From Bradyrhizobium sp. Leo170 (GTDB lineage: Bacteria; Pseudomonadota; Alphaproteobacteria; Rhizobiales; Xanthobacteraceae): a DNA stretch of 41,101 bases. Under the pieces are notes generated by a model. That model searched no databases and was not told the origin of the DNA. It saw nothing but the letters and a program-made list of their open reading frames with translations. Below are positions 16,090 to 24,760 of the stretch, piece after piece. A program made the translations under genes and the position numbers. Positions within the stretch are counted from its first letter, which is position 1. Each line of letters begins with the position of its first letter. Location of the stretch: assembly GCF_004296405.1 (NCBI RefSeq), contig NZ_PSRR01000035.1, forward strand, positions 1 through 41,101, in the 5' to 3' direction.

Positions 16090-17883
16090 GTGACAGAAAC
16101 CGCCGCTGAGATCGTCGCTGCGCATCGCGCCGGCACCATGACACCTGCGCAAACGGTCGCGCGCAGTTTTCAGCGCGTCCGCGACCATGGCGATCCCGCC
16201 ATCTTCATCACCCTGCGCGACGAGAAGGAGGCGCTGGCGGAAGCCGCAGCGTTGGCCGGCAAGGACGCCGCGCGCCTGCCGCTCTATGGCGTGCCGGTCG
16301 CGGTGAAGGACAATATCGACGCGCGGGGGATGCCGACCACGGCGGCCTGCCCCGCCTTCTCCTACATGCCGACGCATGACGCCACCGCAGTGGCACGGCT
16401 CCGCGAAGCCGGCGCGATCATCATCGGCAAGACCAATCTGGACCAGTTCGCAACCGGTCTCGTCGGCGTGCGCTCGCCCTACGGCATCCCCAGGAATCCG
16501 GTCCGCGACGACCTCATTCCGGGCGGGTCGAGCTCGGGATCGGCGGTCGCGGTCTCCGCCGGACTGGTGCCGCTGGCGCTGGGCACGGATACCGCGGGAA
16601 GCGGCCGCGTGCCGGCGATGCTCAACAAGATCGTCGGATTGAAGCCGAGCCTCGGATTGATCTCGACCGCGGGCCTGGTGCCGGCCTGCCGCACGCTCGA
16701 TTGCATCTCGGTCTTCTCACTCACCGTCGACGACGCCATGGCTGCGCTCAAGGTGATGGCCGGCCCCGATGGCGCCGATCCCTTCTCGCGCGATCGGCCG
16801 CTTGCCGGGATGACGGAGTTTCCCGCCGAGCTTCGGCTGGGCATCCCCCGAAATGGGCAATTGATCTTCTTCGGCGACCGCCAGTCAGAGCAGCTTTACG
16901 CGGAAGCGGTCGAACGCTGGGCCGCGCTCGGCGCGACGCTGGTCGAATTCGACCTCGAACCGTTCTACGAGACCGCGCGGCTGCTCTACGAAGGCCCATG
17001 GGTCGCCGAGCGTTATCTGGTGATCCGCAATCTGCTCGCCTCATCACCGGAGTCGATCCACCCGGTCACGCTTGAGATCACCGCGGCCGGCGCGCGGCTG
17101 ACCGCCGCCGAGACCTTTGCCGCGCTCTACCGGCTGCAGGCGCTGCGCCGGATCGCCGAGCGCGCTTTCGCCTCGATCGACGCGATCGTGCTGCCGACAG
17201 CGCCGACGGTCTATTCAACCGCGCAGGTGCTGGCCAATCCGATCGAGCTCAACAGCCGGCTCGGCACCTATACCAATTTCGTCAACCTGCTCGACCTCTG
17301 CGGCCTGGCGCTGCCGTCGGCGATGCGGCCGGACGGCGCGCCGTTCGGCATCACGCTGCTGGCGCCGGCCGGCCGCGACGCGCTGCTTGCCAGCATCGGC
17401 CGCGTCTTCCATGCCGACACCAGGCTGCCGATCGGCGCGAAGTCGCTGCCGCAGCCGCCGCTCGGTCCGCTACCGCCATCAAGCGGCGAGGACATTCCGA
17501 TCGCCGTTGTCGGCGCGCACCTGTCCGGCATGGCGCTGAACGGCGAATTGCGCACGCTCGACGGACGTTTGCTCGAGGAGGCCACGACCGCTCCGGACTA
17601 CAGGCTCTATGCGCTCGGCACCACGCCGCCGAAACCCGGCATGCTGCGGGTCGAGGCGGGCGCGGGATCGGCAATCAAGCTCGAACTCTGGGCGCTCTCA
17701 CCGGCTTCCTTTGGCAAGTTCGTCGCCGCGATCCCGCCGCCGCTCTCGATCGGCACGATCCGCCTCGCCGATGGCCGCGAGGTGAAAGGCTTCCTCGTGG
17801 AGCCAGCGGCCATCAACGGCGCGCGCGACATCTCCGCCTTCGGCGGCTGGCGCGCGTTCGTGGCGGAGAACGCTACGGTCTAG
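16090..17883 (+). CDS. atzF: Allophanate hydrolase (AtzF-type)
   Basis: Hydrolyses allophanate (urea-1-carboxylate) to ammonia and CO2. The GTG at 16090 gives 597 residues, close to the ~605 of AtzF; the open frame extends to 15871 but that part is not conserved in character. The amidase-signature triad is intact: K73 in VAVKDNID, cis-Ser S147 in GGSSSGS and nucleophile S171 in DTAGSGR, with the family's 24-residue spacing. Residues ~470-597 form the extra C-terminal domain seen in AtzF and DUR1,2 that processes the decarboxylated intermediate. It converges on the AtzE/HpxY amidase operon and probably carries out the last step for the same substrate. No biotin-dependent urea carboxylase is nearby, so allophanate must arise another way. 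Confidence 0.9.
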   Translation: MTETAAEIVAAHRAGTMTPAQTVARSFQRVRDHGDPAIFITLRDEKEALAEAAALAGKDAARLPLYGVPVAVKDNIDARGMPTTAACPAFSYMPTHDATAVARLREAGAIIIGKTNLDQFATGLVGVRSPYGIPRNPVRDDLIPGGSSSGSAVAVSAGLVPLALGTDTAGSGRVPAMLNKIVGLKPSLGLISTAGLVPACRTLDCISVFSLTVDDAMAALKVMAGPDGADPFSRDRPLAGMTEFPAELRLGIPRNGQLIFFGDRQSEQLYAEAVERWAALGATLVEFDLEPFYETARLLYEGPWVAERYLVIRNLLASSPESIHPVTLEITAAGARLTAAETFAALYRLQALRRIAERAFASIDAIVLPTAPTVYSTAQVLANPIELNSRLGTYTNFVNLLDLCGLALPSAMRPDGAPFGITLLAPAGRDALLASIGRVFHADTRLPIGAKSLPQPPLGPLPPSSGEDIPIAVVGAHLSGMALNGELRTLDGRLLEEATTAPDYRLYALGTTPPKPGMLRVEAGAGSAIKLELWALSPASFGKFVAAIPPPLSIGTIRLADGREVKGFLVEPAAINGARDISAFGGWRAFVAENATV

Positions 17884-17884
17884 C

Positions 17885-17962
17885 CGTCATTGCGAGCGCA
17901 GCGAAGCAATCCATGCCGCCGCTTGTGGAGAGATGGATTGCTTCGCTGCGCTCGCAATGACG
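17885..17962. repeat. Dispersed palindromic repeat, family A (clean copy)
   Basis: Perfect 30-bp complementary arms (17885-17914 and 17933-17962) with an 18-base loop. The arms begin CGTCATTGCGAGCGCAGCG and end GCAATCCAT. It starts two bases after the allophanate hydrolase stop and, as RNA, would form a very stable hairpin at the 3' end of that transcript. Confidence 0.9.
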
Positions 17963-17991
17963 CGGAGAAACGTTTCCGACAACACCGATTT

Positions 17992-18074
17992 CGTAGGGTG
18001 GGCAAAGCGAAGCGTGCCCACCACCACGAGCAGTGCGTGAGATGGTGGGCACGCTTCGCTTTGCCCACCCTACG
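17992..18074. repeat. Dispersed palindromic repeat, family D (GTAGGGTGGGCAAAG type)
   Basis: Perfect 32-bp arms at 17992-18023 and 18043-18074, beginning CGTAGGGTGGGCAAAGCG, with a 19-base loop. It ends three bases before the GntR stop codon (minus strand). Together with the preceding element it fills the whole space between two convergent transcripts and probably serves as a bidirectional end structure. Confidence 0.9.
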
Positions 18075-18077
18075 GAA

Positions 18078-18806
18078 CTACACCGAGACTGCGTAGATCT
18101 CGTATTCGCCGCGCACCAATGTGATGTGGGCGCGCATGGCGGTGGCGGCGCCGGTCTTGTCGCCGCGCAGGATCGCGACCACGACGCGGTCGTGCTCGGC
18201 ATGCGATTTTGCCAATCGTCCGAGATTGCGGAACTGGGCGCGGCGGAACGGCTGCACGCGGACCCGCGTCGCCAATGTCATCTCCGCAATATAGTCGTTG
18301 TGCGAGCCGGCATAGATCGTGTTGTGGAAGCGCTCGTTGACCTCGTGAAAGCGCTCGGGATTTCCGGTGTAGCTGAGCACGCGCAATTCCTCATGCACGG
18401 CTTCGAGTGCATGCCGGTCCGCAGCCGTCATCCGCTCGGCGGCGAGCGCCGCGCACAGCGCTTCCAACTCCGCCATCGCCTCGAACATGCCGGTGAGCCG
18501 TTCGACCGAGGGCCGCGCCACCACCGCGCCGCGATGGGCGCGCGCTTCGACCAAACCACTTGCGGCAAGCTGACGCAGCGCCTCGCGCACCGGCGTGCGC
18601 GAGACATTGAAGCGGCGCGCGATATCGGTTTCATCGAGCGGCGAGCCCGGCCCGAGCGCGCCGCGCACGATCTCATCGGCAAGCTGCAGGCGCAGCTCCT
18701 CGGCGCGCGTGGTCTTGGATTGTTGCGGAAACGGACGGTCGACGCGCCGCACCAGCATTTCCGGTCCGGCGGCAGCAGGGCTACGCGGAAGATCGTCCAG
18801 ACTCAT
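18078..18806 (-). CDS. GntR-family (FCD/FadR-type) transcriptional regulator
   Basis: A 242-residue regulator. The winged helix at ~45-110 includes [35 protein letters not shown] and [20 protein letters not shown]. The FCD ligand domain follows, with candidate metal ligands in [13 protein letters not shown] and [12 protein letters not shown]. The ATG at 18806 overlaps the stop of the HpxZ-like gene (ATGA), so it is the last gene of the amide-uptake operon and probably senses its substrate or product. A TTGCATACAA site before oppA, the first gene, is the likely target. The FCD effector is typically a small carboxylate. Confidence 0.88.
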   Translation of the reverse strand: MSLDDLPRSPAAAGPEMLVRRVDRPFPQQSKTTRAEELRLQLADEIVRGALGPGSPLDETDIARRFNVSRTPVREALRQLAASGLVEARAHRGAVVARPSVERLTGMFEAMAELEALCAALAAERMTAADRHALEAVHEELRVLSYTGNPERFHEVNERFHNTIYAGSHNDYIAEMTLATRVRVQPFRRAQFRNLGRLAKSHAEHDRVVVAILRGDKTGAATAMRAHITLVRGEYEIYAVSV

Positions 18807-19201
18807 GTCTTCGGATCCTTCGGTTCGTCGATGATGCTGACATGCGCGGCGACGATTCTCCAGCCCTCGGGGAAGCGTATCCACGTCTGCATCTGCCGCC
18901 CCACCTTGCCCGGTGCGGAGTCGCGAAAGAACAGCGTCGAGGCGACCGCGGTGTCGCGGCCGTAGGTCGATATCACGGTCTTGTCGGTCCGGCGATTGAG
19001 CCCGACCGACGAGCGCCCGGCGCGGAACGCCATGATCGCGTCATAGCCATAGAGATTTTCGCCCATGCCGTAGCGCAGCGTGCGCTTGTCGTTGCGGAAC
19101 AATTCGTCGAGCACAGCGACGTCGTTCGACACCAGCGCCTTCTCGTAGCGGTCGAATTGCGCGGTCACTTCGGCAAGTACGTCGGGCAGATCGATTTCCA
19201 T
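18803..19201 (-). CDS. hpxZ: HpxZ/AtzH-like protein (DUF3225, NTF2-like fold)
   Basis: A 132-residue protein matching the oxalurate-catabolism protein HpxZ/AtzH family. Characteristic segments are the N-terminal helix with [32 protein letters not shown], and the C-terminal [18 protein letters not shown] stretch (here [22 protein letters not shown]). In Klebsiella hpxXYZ and Pseudomonas atz clusters the homologue sits beside the DUF4089/AtzE pair. AtzH is thought to hydrolyse or decarboxylate a dead-end amide; the exact role here is unknown. It lies 3 bases after the amidase gene and overlaps GntR. Confidence 0.85.
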   Translation of the reverse strand: MEIDLPDVLAEVTAQFDRYEKALVSNDVAVLDELFRNDKRTLRYGMGENLYGYDAIMAFRAGRSSVGLNRRTDKTVISTYGRDTAVASTLFFRDSAPGKVGRQMQTWIRFPEGWRIVAAHVSIIDEPKDPKT

Positions 19202-19204
19202 TCG

Positions 19205-20596
19205 CTAGATTCCTCGCGGCGGCGGCGCGGCGGCCGCACCCATGTGCTCCAGAGCGTAGGCGACCCGCAGCGCGATGTCCTCGCGCCACGGCGCGGCGAT
19301 GATCTGCACGCCGATCGGCATCGGCTCGAGTGGAACCGGGACGGCCACCACCGGCAGGCCAATGAACGAAATCGGCTGGGTGTGAATGCCGATATTGGCG
19401 CGCACCGGCAGTTCGACTCCATCGAGCGTAAAATTCACCTGCCCAAGCTTCGGCGCCACGCAGGGCGTCGCCGGGGCCAGGATCACGTCGACCGTCCTGA
19501 ACAATTCCAGCACCTTCTCGCGGTACCAGCGCCGGAACTTTTGCGCCTTGTCGACATAGGGCGCCGGAATCATCGCACCCGCGATCAGGCGATCACGCAC
19601 CGCGGGATCGAAATCATTCGGCCGCTTGCGCAGGCGGTCGAGATGCAGCGAAGCACCTTCCGTCGTCGTGATGACGTAGGCCGCCGAGCGGGCGCGCGCG
19701 GCTTCCGGAATCTCCACCATTCGCGTCGCGTTGAGCGCCTTGGCGATGCGGCCAACGGCTTCAACCGCTTCGGGGAAGACGTTCTGCTGGAAATAGCCGC
19801 CAGCAATGGCGATGCGGAGATCACCGATGCCTTGCGCGAGCGGTGGCATCACCGGCTCGACCGGCCGCGTGGTGCAGGCGGCGTCATCTGCATCAGACCC
19901 CTGCATCGCATCATAGGCGAGCGCGAGATCGCGCGCGCTTCGCGCCAGCGGGCCGAGATGATCGAAGCTTGCGACAAATGGAAACGACCGCGCGCGCGAC
20001 AACCGGCCATAGGTCGGCTTCAGGCCGAAGGTACCGCAGAAGGACGAGGGCACGCGGATCGAGCCGTTGGTGTCGGAGCCGAGCGCGATCGGTACCAGTC
20101 CGCCGCCCACCGCACTGCCGGAGCCGCCCGAGGAGCCGCCGGTCATCCGCGTCGGATCGTGCGGATTGCGCGACGGGCCGTCATGCACGTTCTCGCCGGT
20201 GAAGTCATAGGCGTATTCGCCCATGTTGAGCGCGCCGACCAGCACGGCACCGGCCGCTTCCATCCGTTCGATCAGCGTCGCATCGCGCGCGGCCGGCGGC
20301 AGATCGCGATTGATCTTCGATCCGGCGCGCGTGGAGAGGCCCTGCACGTCGAACAGGTTCTTCACTGCAAAGGGAACGCCGGCGAGCGGGCCGACGTCTT
20401 GGCCGGCCGCAATCGCGGCGTCGACGTCCCTGGCCTTGGCGCGGGCGCGATCGGCGGTGACGTCGGTGAAGGCGTTGAGGACGGAATCGTGCTTTGCGAT
20501 GCGGGCGAGCGCCGCCTCGGTTGCTTCCAGTGCCGAGAGCTTTCGCGTGGCGACGGCCCCTGCGATGTCGGCGGCGGACGGGGATTGATCGGTCAT
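19205..20596 (-). CDS. AtzE/HpxY-family amidohydrolase
   Basis: A 463-residue amidase-signature enzyme. The triad is K79 (FAVKNLFD), cis-Ser S155 (GGSSGGSG) and nucleophile S179 (DTNGSIRVP), again 24 residues apart. AtzE removes an amide from 1-carboxybiuret; HpxY is tied to oxalurate breakdown. Both work with a small GatC-like partner, encoded here 7 bases upstream. The ATG at 20596 gives MTDQSPSAADIAG; the open frame further upstream overlaps that partner gene. Whether the substrate is 1-carboxybiuret, oxalurate or another ureido acid cannot be read from sequence. Confidence 0.88.
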   Translation of the reverse strand: MTDQSPSAADIAGAVATRKLSALEATEAALARIAKHDSVLNAFTDVTADRARAKARDVDAAIAAGQDVGPLAGVPFAVKNLFDVQGLSTRAGSKINRDLPPAARDATLIERMEAAGAVLVGALNMGEYAYDFTGENVHDGPSRNPHDPTRMTGGSSGGSGSAVGGGLVPIALGSDTNGSIRVPSSFCGTFGLKPTYGRLSRARSFPFVASFDHLGPLARSARDLALAYDAMQGSDADDAACTTRPVEPVMPPLAQGIGDLRIAIAGGYFQQNVFPEAVEAVGRIAKALNATRMVEIPEAARARSAAYVITTTEGASLHLDRLRKRPNDFDPAVRDRLIAGAMIPAPYVDKAQKFRRWYREKVLELFRTVDVILAPATPCVAPKLGQVNFTLDGVELPVRANIGIHTQPISFIGLPVVAVPVPLEPMPIGVQIIAAPWREDIALRVAYALEHMGAAAAPPPRGI

Positions 20597-20603
20597 TGCG
20601 CTA

Positions 20604-20786
20604 TCAGGCGGAGTAGACACTGGCCGGCTCGGTCTCGTCGGGAAGCGGGAATTCATCTACCATGCGCGCCAGCCTCAGCGAGACTTCGAGGTTGGCACGA
20701 ACCGCCGGCCGCCAGGCGTCCTCGACCGGTAGCCCCATCGCCGTCGCGACGGCGTCGATATAGTCATCCAGCTTGTCGGCAACCAT
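20604..20786 (-). CDS. AtzG/HpxX-like small subunit (DUF4089)
   Basis: A 60-residue protein starting MVADKLDDYIDAVATAMGLP and ending with an acidic, proline-containing tail. Length and pattern (RANLEVSLRLARMVDEFPL) fit DUF4089, a GatC-like helper that wraps around and stabilises the AtzE-type amidase. The ATG at 20786 follows GGGAG; an upstream ATG at 20852 would add 22 unrelated residues. It is placed directly before the amidase gene, as in atz and hpx clusters. Confidence 0.85.
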   Translation of the reverse strand: MVADKLDDYIDAVATAMGLPVEDAWRPAVRANLEVSLRLARMVDEFPLPDETEPASVYSA

Positions 20787-20907
20787 CACGCTCCCACCCG
20801 GCGATCTCAACGCACCCATGATCCGATTACTTGAATCGGACCACAAACTCATCTGTTTTATCGAGCGTTTGGAAAGCCTGCTTGCCCGTTTTCTTCCCGG
20901 AGACTGC

Positions 20908-22680
20908 TCAATGAACAGGCAACGGCGGATGCGGGATCGCCGTCAGCAGCTCCTTTGTATAGGCATCCTGCGGATCGCCCAAGACCTTTTCGGACGTGCC
21001 CTGCTCGACGATCTTTCCGCTGCGCATCACGATGACGCGGTCGCATAACAGGCGCACGACGTTGAGATCGTGCGACACGAACAGATAGCTCATCCCCATC
21101 GACTGCTTGAGATCCTGCAACAGGTTCAGCACCACCGCCTGCACGGAGACATCGAGTGCCGCGGTCGGCTCGTCGAGGATGACGAGCTTCGGATGCAGCG
21201 CGATGGCCCGCGCGATGCCGACGCGCGCCTTCTGCCCGCCGGACAGTTGGTGCGGGAAGCGGTCGAGCAAATTGACCGGCAGGCCGACCAGCGTGGCGAG
21301 TTCCTCGCAGCGGGCGCGCAGCGCGTCGCGGCCCCTGATGTCGCCGAGCTGCATGATCGGGTCGACGATCGCACGCGCGGCGGTGAAGCGCGGGTTGAGG
21401 CTGTCGGTCGGATCCTGGAACACCATCTGGATGCGGCTGCGCAGCGGCAATCGCGCAAAGGATTGCGGCTTGATCTCGCCGATCTCGTCGCCATCGAAGG
21501 CGATGCGACCGGAGGTCTGGTCGAGCAGCCGCATCACCATCATCGATGTCGTCGATTTGCCGCATCCGGATTCGCCGACCAGGCCGACGCTTTCGCCGTG
21601 GCCGACATGGAAGCTGATGCCGTCGACGGCGCGGAACACTTCTTGTTCCACCGGCGGCTTGCGGCCGAACAGTTTTGACAGCACCGCGTTCGCGCCCTGG
21701 CGGGGATATTCCTTGACGAGCTTTTCGACCAGGAGAAGGGGTTCTGCCTTCTCGTCACCCCCGGGCTTGACCCGGGGGTCCATCCGTTCAGAAGAAGAGT
21801 CTTTCGAAGATTGATGGATGGCCGGGTCAAGCCCGGCCATGACGGAGGGCGTATCGTCCTCCGGCAGCAAATCGCGCAAGGAGACACCGATGCGCGGCGT
21901 CGCGCGCATCAGCTTCTTGGTGTAGGCGTGCTCGGGCCTGGCAAAAATATCGGCCGATTTTGCCGTCTCGACCACGCGGCCCTTTTCCATCACCACGACG
22001 CGGTCGCAATAGGCGGCGGCCAAGCCGAGATCATGCGTGATCAGGATGGTCGACATCGACCGCCGTTTCGTCAGCTCGACGATCAGGTCCATCACCGCCT
22101 TCTGGGTGGTGACGTCGAGACCGGTGGTCGGCTCGTCCGCGATCAGAAGCTGCGGATTGCAAGCCAGCGCGAGCGCAATCACGACGCGCTGGCACATGCC
22201 CCCCGAGAGCTCGAACGGATAGGCGTGATAACGCTCGCGCGGGCGGGCGATCTTGACCTGCTCGAGCGCCTCGATCGCCTTCTCGCCACGATCGGCCACG
22301 GTCGATTGCTGGACGTGCTGACGCAATACGTCCTCGATCTGGTCGCCCACTTTCCGGATCGGATTGAGCGCCGCGCGCGGGTTCTGGAAGATCATCGAGA
22401 CTTCGCGGCCGCGCAGGTCGCGCATCTGCGTCTCGGTCGCCGCCTTCACGTCGATGCCCGAGAACATCACCGAGCCCTCGGCGATCTTGCCGGCGCGATC
22501 GAGGATGCGCATCACGGCGTAAGACGTCACCGACTTGCCCGAACCGGACTCGCCGACGATGCCGACGGTCTCGCCTTTTGCCACGGAAATATTGACGTGC
22601 TGCACCGCCTTGACGATGCCACGCCGCGTGGTGAATTCGACGGTGAGGTCCCTGACGTCGAGCAGCGGCTGCGCGGTCAT
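20908..22680 (-). CDS. Fused dipeptide/oligopeptide-type ABC ATPase (OppD-OppF)
   Basis: A 590-residue protein with two complete ATPase modules, combining OppD and OppF. Module 1 (~1-270) has Walker A GESGSGKS, signature LSGGMCQRV and Walker B LLIADEPTTGLD. Module 2 (~315-590) has GESGCGKST, LSGGQKARVGIARAI and LVILDEPTAALD. The linker, residues ~279-310, is encoded by a dispersed palindromic repeat (21753-21845) read in frame, giving the MAGLDPAIH peptide known from such repeats. Both ATPase cores are untouched, so the protein should work. It powers the OppBC permease; the AtzE-type enzymes downstream suggest a small amide or ureide cargo. Confidence 0.92.
   Translation of the reverse strand: MTAQPLLDVRDLTVEFTTRRGIVKAVQHVNISVAKGETVGIVGESGSGKSVTSYAVMRILDRAGKIAEGSVMFSGIDVKAATETQMRDLRGREVSMIFQNPRAALNPIRKVGDQIEDVLRQHVQQSTVADRGEKAIEALEQVKIARPRERYHAYPFELSGGMCQRVVIALALACNPQLLIADEPTTGLDVTTQKAVMDLIVELTKRRSMSTILITHDLGLAAAYCDRVVVMEKGRVVETAKSADIFARPEHAYTKKLMRATPRIGVSLRDLLPEDDTPSVMAGLDPAIHQSSKDSSSERMDPRVKPGGDEKAEPLLLVEKLVKEYPRQGANAVLSKLFGRKPPVEQEVFRAVDGISFHVGHGESVGLVGESGCGKSTTSMMVMRLLDQTSGRIAFDGDEIGEIKPQSFARLPLRSRIQMVFQDPTDSLNPRFTAARAIVDPIMQLGDIRGRDALRARCEELATLVGLPVNLLDRFPHQLSGGQKARVGIARAIALHPKLVILDEPTAALDVSVQAVVLNLLQDLKQSMGMSYLFVSHDLNVVRLLCDRVIVMRSGKIVEQGTSEKVLGDPQDAYTKELLTAIPHPPLPVH
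21753..21845. repeat. Dispersed palindromic repeat, family C, inside a coding region
   Basis: The left unit is CGTCACCCCCGGG-CTTGA-CCCGGGGG..ATCC and the right unit is GGATGGCCGGG-TCAAG-CCCGGCC..GACG. The element is about 93 bp (31 codons) with no stop in the oppDF frame. Each half is itself a hairpin around CTTGA/TCAAG, and the halves pair with each other. A second copy lies 0.9 kb away at 22703-22791 in the oppDF-oppC spacer. Confidence 0.85.
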
Positions 22681-22702
22681 GACGGGCGCCCCATTCTCAA
22701 AT

Positions 22703-22791
22703 CGTCATGCGCGGGCTTGACCCGCGCATCCATCAAGAAATCAAGAATGCGCTTCGCACGATGGATTGCCGGGTCAAGCCCGGCAATGACG
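22703..22791. repeat. Dispersed palindromic repeat, family C (intergenic copy)
   Basis: The left half has GCGCGGG-CTTGA-CCCGCGC and the right half TGCCGGG-TCAAG-CCCGGCA, with outer CGTCAT and ATGACG ends. Compared with the copy at 21753-21845 the stem bases differ but remain paired. It occupies the spacer between oppC and oppDF in the amide-uptake operon. Confidence 0.88.
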
Positions 22792-22813
22792 ATCGGCTGA
22801 AAGAGCGAGCCCA

Positions 22814-23713
22814 TCACGTTCTCCGCTGCGGGTCGACGATGTCGCGCAATCCGTCGCCGAGCAGATTGAAGCAGAACACGGCGATCATCAGAGCAAGGCC
22901 GGGGAACAGCGCGATCCACCATTCGCCCGACACCATGAAGCCCGCGCCTTCGGCGACCATGATGCCCCATTCGGCGGTCGGCGGGCGGACGCCGAGGCCG
23001 ATGAAGGAGAGGCCGGCAGCGTTCAGGATGGCGTAGCCCATGGTGAGCGACATCTGCACGATCATGATCGGCATGATGTTGGGCAGGATGTGCACCAGCA
23101 GGATGCGGTACTCACCATTGCCGGAGAGCCGCGCCGCCTGGACGAAGCCGGCATTGCGGCGGACATTGGCCTCGGCACGGGCGACGCGCGCGTAAAGGGG
23201 GAAATTCACGATTGCGGTGGCGATGATGATGTTCTGCACGGTGTTGCCGAGCGCCGCGACGATGCCCATCGCCAGCACGAACAGCGGAAACGCCATGATG
23301 GTGTCGGCGATGCGGCCGACGATGCGGTCGGTCCAGCCGCCGAAATAGCCGGCCGCAATGCCGGCGAGCCCGCCCATCAGGAACACCAGCACTACGGACG
23401 CAACTGCAATGAAGGTATCGAGCCGAGTGGCCACGATGACCCGGCTGAAGATATCGCGCCCCAATTGATCGGTGCCGAACCAGTGCGCCGCCGACGGTGG
23501 CTTCAGCGCTGCGGCGGTATCGCTCGCGAGCGGGTCGTAGGGCACGACATAGGGGCCGAACAGCGCCGCGAACACGATCACGACCAGCAGCCCGAAGGCG
23601 AAGGCGGTGACCTTGTTCTCGCCGAGCACATAGCGCGTGTGCTCGAAGACGGCTGACAGCCCCGAGGTCGGCGCCGGAGCGACGGGTTCAACGACAGGCG
23701 CAACGGTGCTCAT
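22814..23713 (-). CDS. Dipeptide/oligopeptide-type ABC permease (OppC/DppC)
   Basis: A 299-residue inner-membrane permease. After a proline-rich cytoplasmic start it shows the OppC hallmark HWFGTDQLGRDIFSR at about 80-95, several membrane segments, and the EAA loop with VQAARLSGNGEYRILLVHILPN. The tail GDGLRDIVDPQ is typical. The ATG at 23713 lies 10 bases after the oppB stop. It forms the channel with OppB. Confidence 0.93.
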   Translation of the reverse strand: MSTVAPVVEPVAPAPTSGLSAVFEHTRYVLGENKVTAFAFGLLVVIVFAALFGPYVVPYDPLASDTAAALKPPSAAHWFGTDQLGRDIFSRVIVATRLDTFIAVASVVLVFLMGGLAGIAAGYFGGWTDRIVGRIADTIMAFPLFVLAMGIVAALGNTVQNIIIATAIVNFPLYARVARAEANVRRNAGFVQAARLSGNGEYRILLVHILPNIMPIMIVQMSLTMGYAILNAAGLSFIGLGVRPPTAEWGIMVAEGAGFMVSGEWWIALFPGLALMIAVFCFNLLGDGLRDIVDPQRRT

Positions 23714-23723
23714 GCTTCACCCC

Positions 23724-24737
23724 TCACCCTTCCAGTCGTACGCGTGGATCGATCACGCCATAGAGGATGTCGATCACCAGATTGAGCAGCACATACATGA
23801 CCGCCATGGTCAGCACGAAGCCTTGCACCGGCGCGAAATCCGACGAGATCAGCGCTTCCACCGCATAGGAGCCGATGCCAGGCCAGGCGAACACTTTTTC
23901 AACCAGCACATTGGCGCCCAGCAGGAACGAGAACACCATGCTGAGCGTCGTGATGACCGGCAGCATCGCGTTGCGGAACGCGTAGGTGACGATCACCGTC
24001 CCCGGCGACAGGCCGCTGGCACGCGCAGTGCGAACGAAGTCGGAGGACAGCACGGCCAGCATCGAAGCCCGGGTCATGCGCGCGATCGGCGCCAGCGAGA
24101 AGATCGCAAGCGTCGTCGCCGGCAGGATGAGCTGGCTGAGCGCGGAACGGAATGCCTCGAAATCGCGCGCGATCAAAGTGTCGATCAGATAGAAGCCGGT
24201 CACGGTCGGCGGCGCGCTATAGAACACATCGAGCCGCCCCAACGGCGCCGGCGACCAGCCGAGCTGGAAATAGAAGATGTAGACCAGCACCAGCCCAGTA
24301 AAGAACACCGGCAGCGATACGCCGGCGGTGGTCGTGACGCGACAGAGATGGTCGATCCACGAGCCGGGCCGCGTTGCGGCGAGCACGCCGAGCGGGATTG
24401 CGATTGCGATCGACACCAGCAGGCCGAGCAGCGTCAGTTCGGCGGAAGCCGGCAGGCGGTTGCGCAATTCGGCCGCCACCGGCTGTCCCGTGGTGAGCGA
24501 ATTGCCGAAATCGCCATGGGCGAGATCATTGGTGTAGCGGAAGAACTGCTCGATCAGCGGCCGGTCCAGGCCGAGCTTCTTGCGGATCTGTTCGACCGCT
24601 TCTTTGGTGGCGGCAGGCCCGGCGAAATAGGCGGCCGGATCGCCCGGCAGCGCGCGGGTCAGCAGGAAGGTGACGATGACGACCCCGATCAGGCTCGGGA
24701 TCGCAAACATCAGCCGCTTGCCGATCATCGTGAGCAT
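23724..24737 (-). CDS. Dipeptide/oligopeptide-type ABC permease (OppB/DppB)
   Basis: A 337-residue permease starting MLTMIGKRLMFAIPSLIGVV; the ATG at 24737 follows GGGAGGG, while the open frame further upstream is a shadow of oppA. It has the family's TFLLTRALPGDPA segment, the FGNSLTTGQPV loop, the EAA region DFVRTARASGLSPGTVI and the end YGVIDPRVRLEG. It is the second gene of the operon, 23 bases after oppA. Confidence 0.93.
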   Translation of the reverse strand: MLTMIGKRLMFAIPSLIGVVIVTFLLTRALPGDPAAYFAGPAATKEAVEQIRKKLGLDRPLIEQFFRYTNDLAHGDFGNSLTTGQPVAAELRNRLPASAELTLLGLLVSIAIAIPLGVLAATRPGSWIDHLCRVTTTAGVSLPVFFTGLVLVYIFYFQLGWSPAPLGRLDVFYSAPPTVTGFYLIDTLIARDFEAFRSALSQLILPATTLAIFSLAPIARMTRASMLAVLSSDFVRTARASGLSPGTVIVTYAFRNAMLPVITTLSMVFSFLLGANVLVEKVFAWPGIGSYAVEALISSDFAPVQGFVLTMAVMYVLLNLVIDILYGVIDPRVRLEG

Positions 24738-24760
24738 GGCGCGCCCTCCCTGCTCGTTCG

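Noticed and set aside
18842..20821. Long plus-strand open frame (659 codons)
   Set aside because: It is antisense to the GntR, HpxZ and AtzE-type genes, is Arg/His-rich, has no domain, and results from high GC on the opposite strand.
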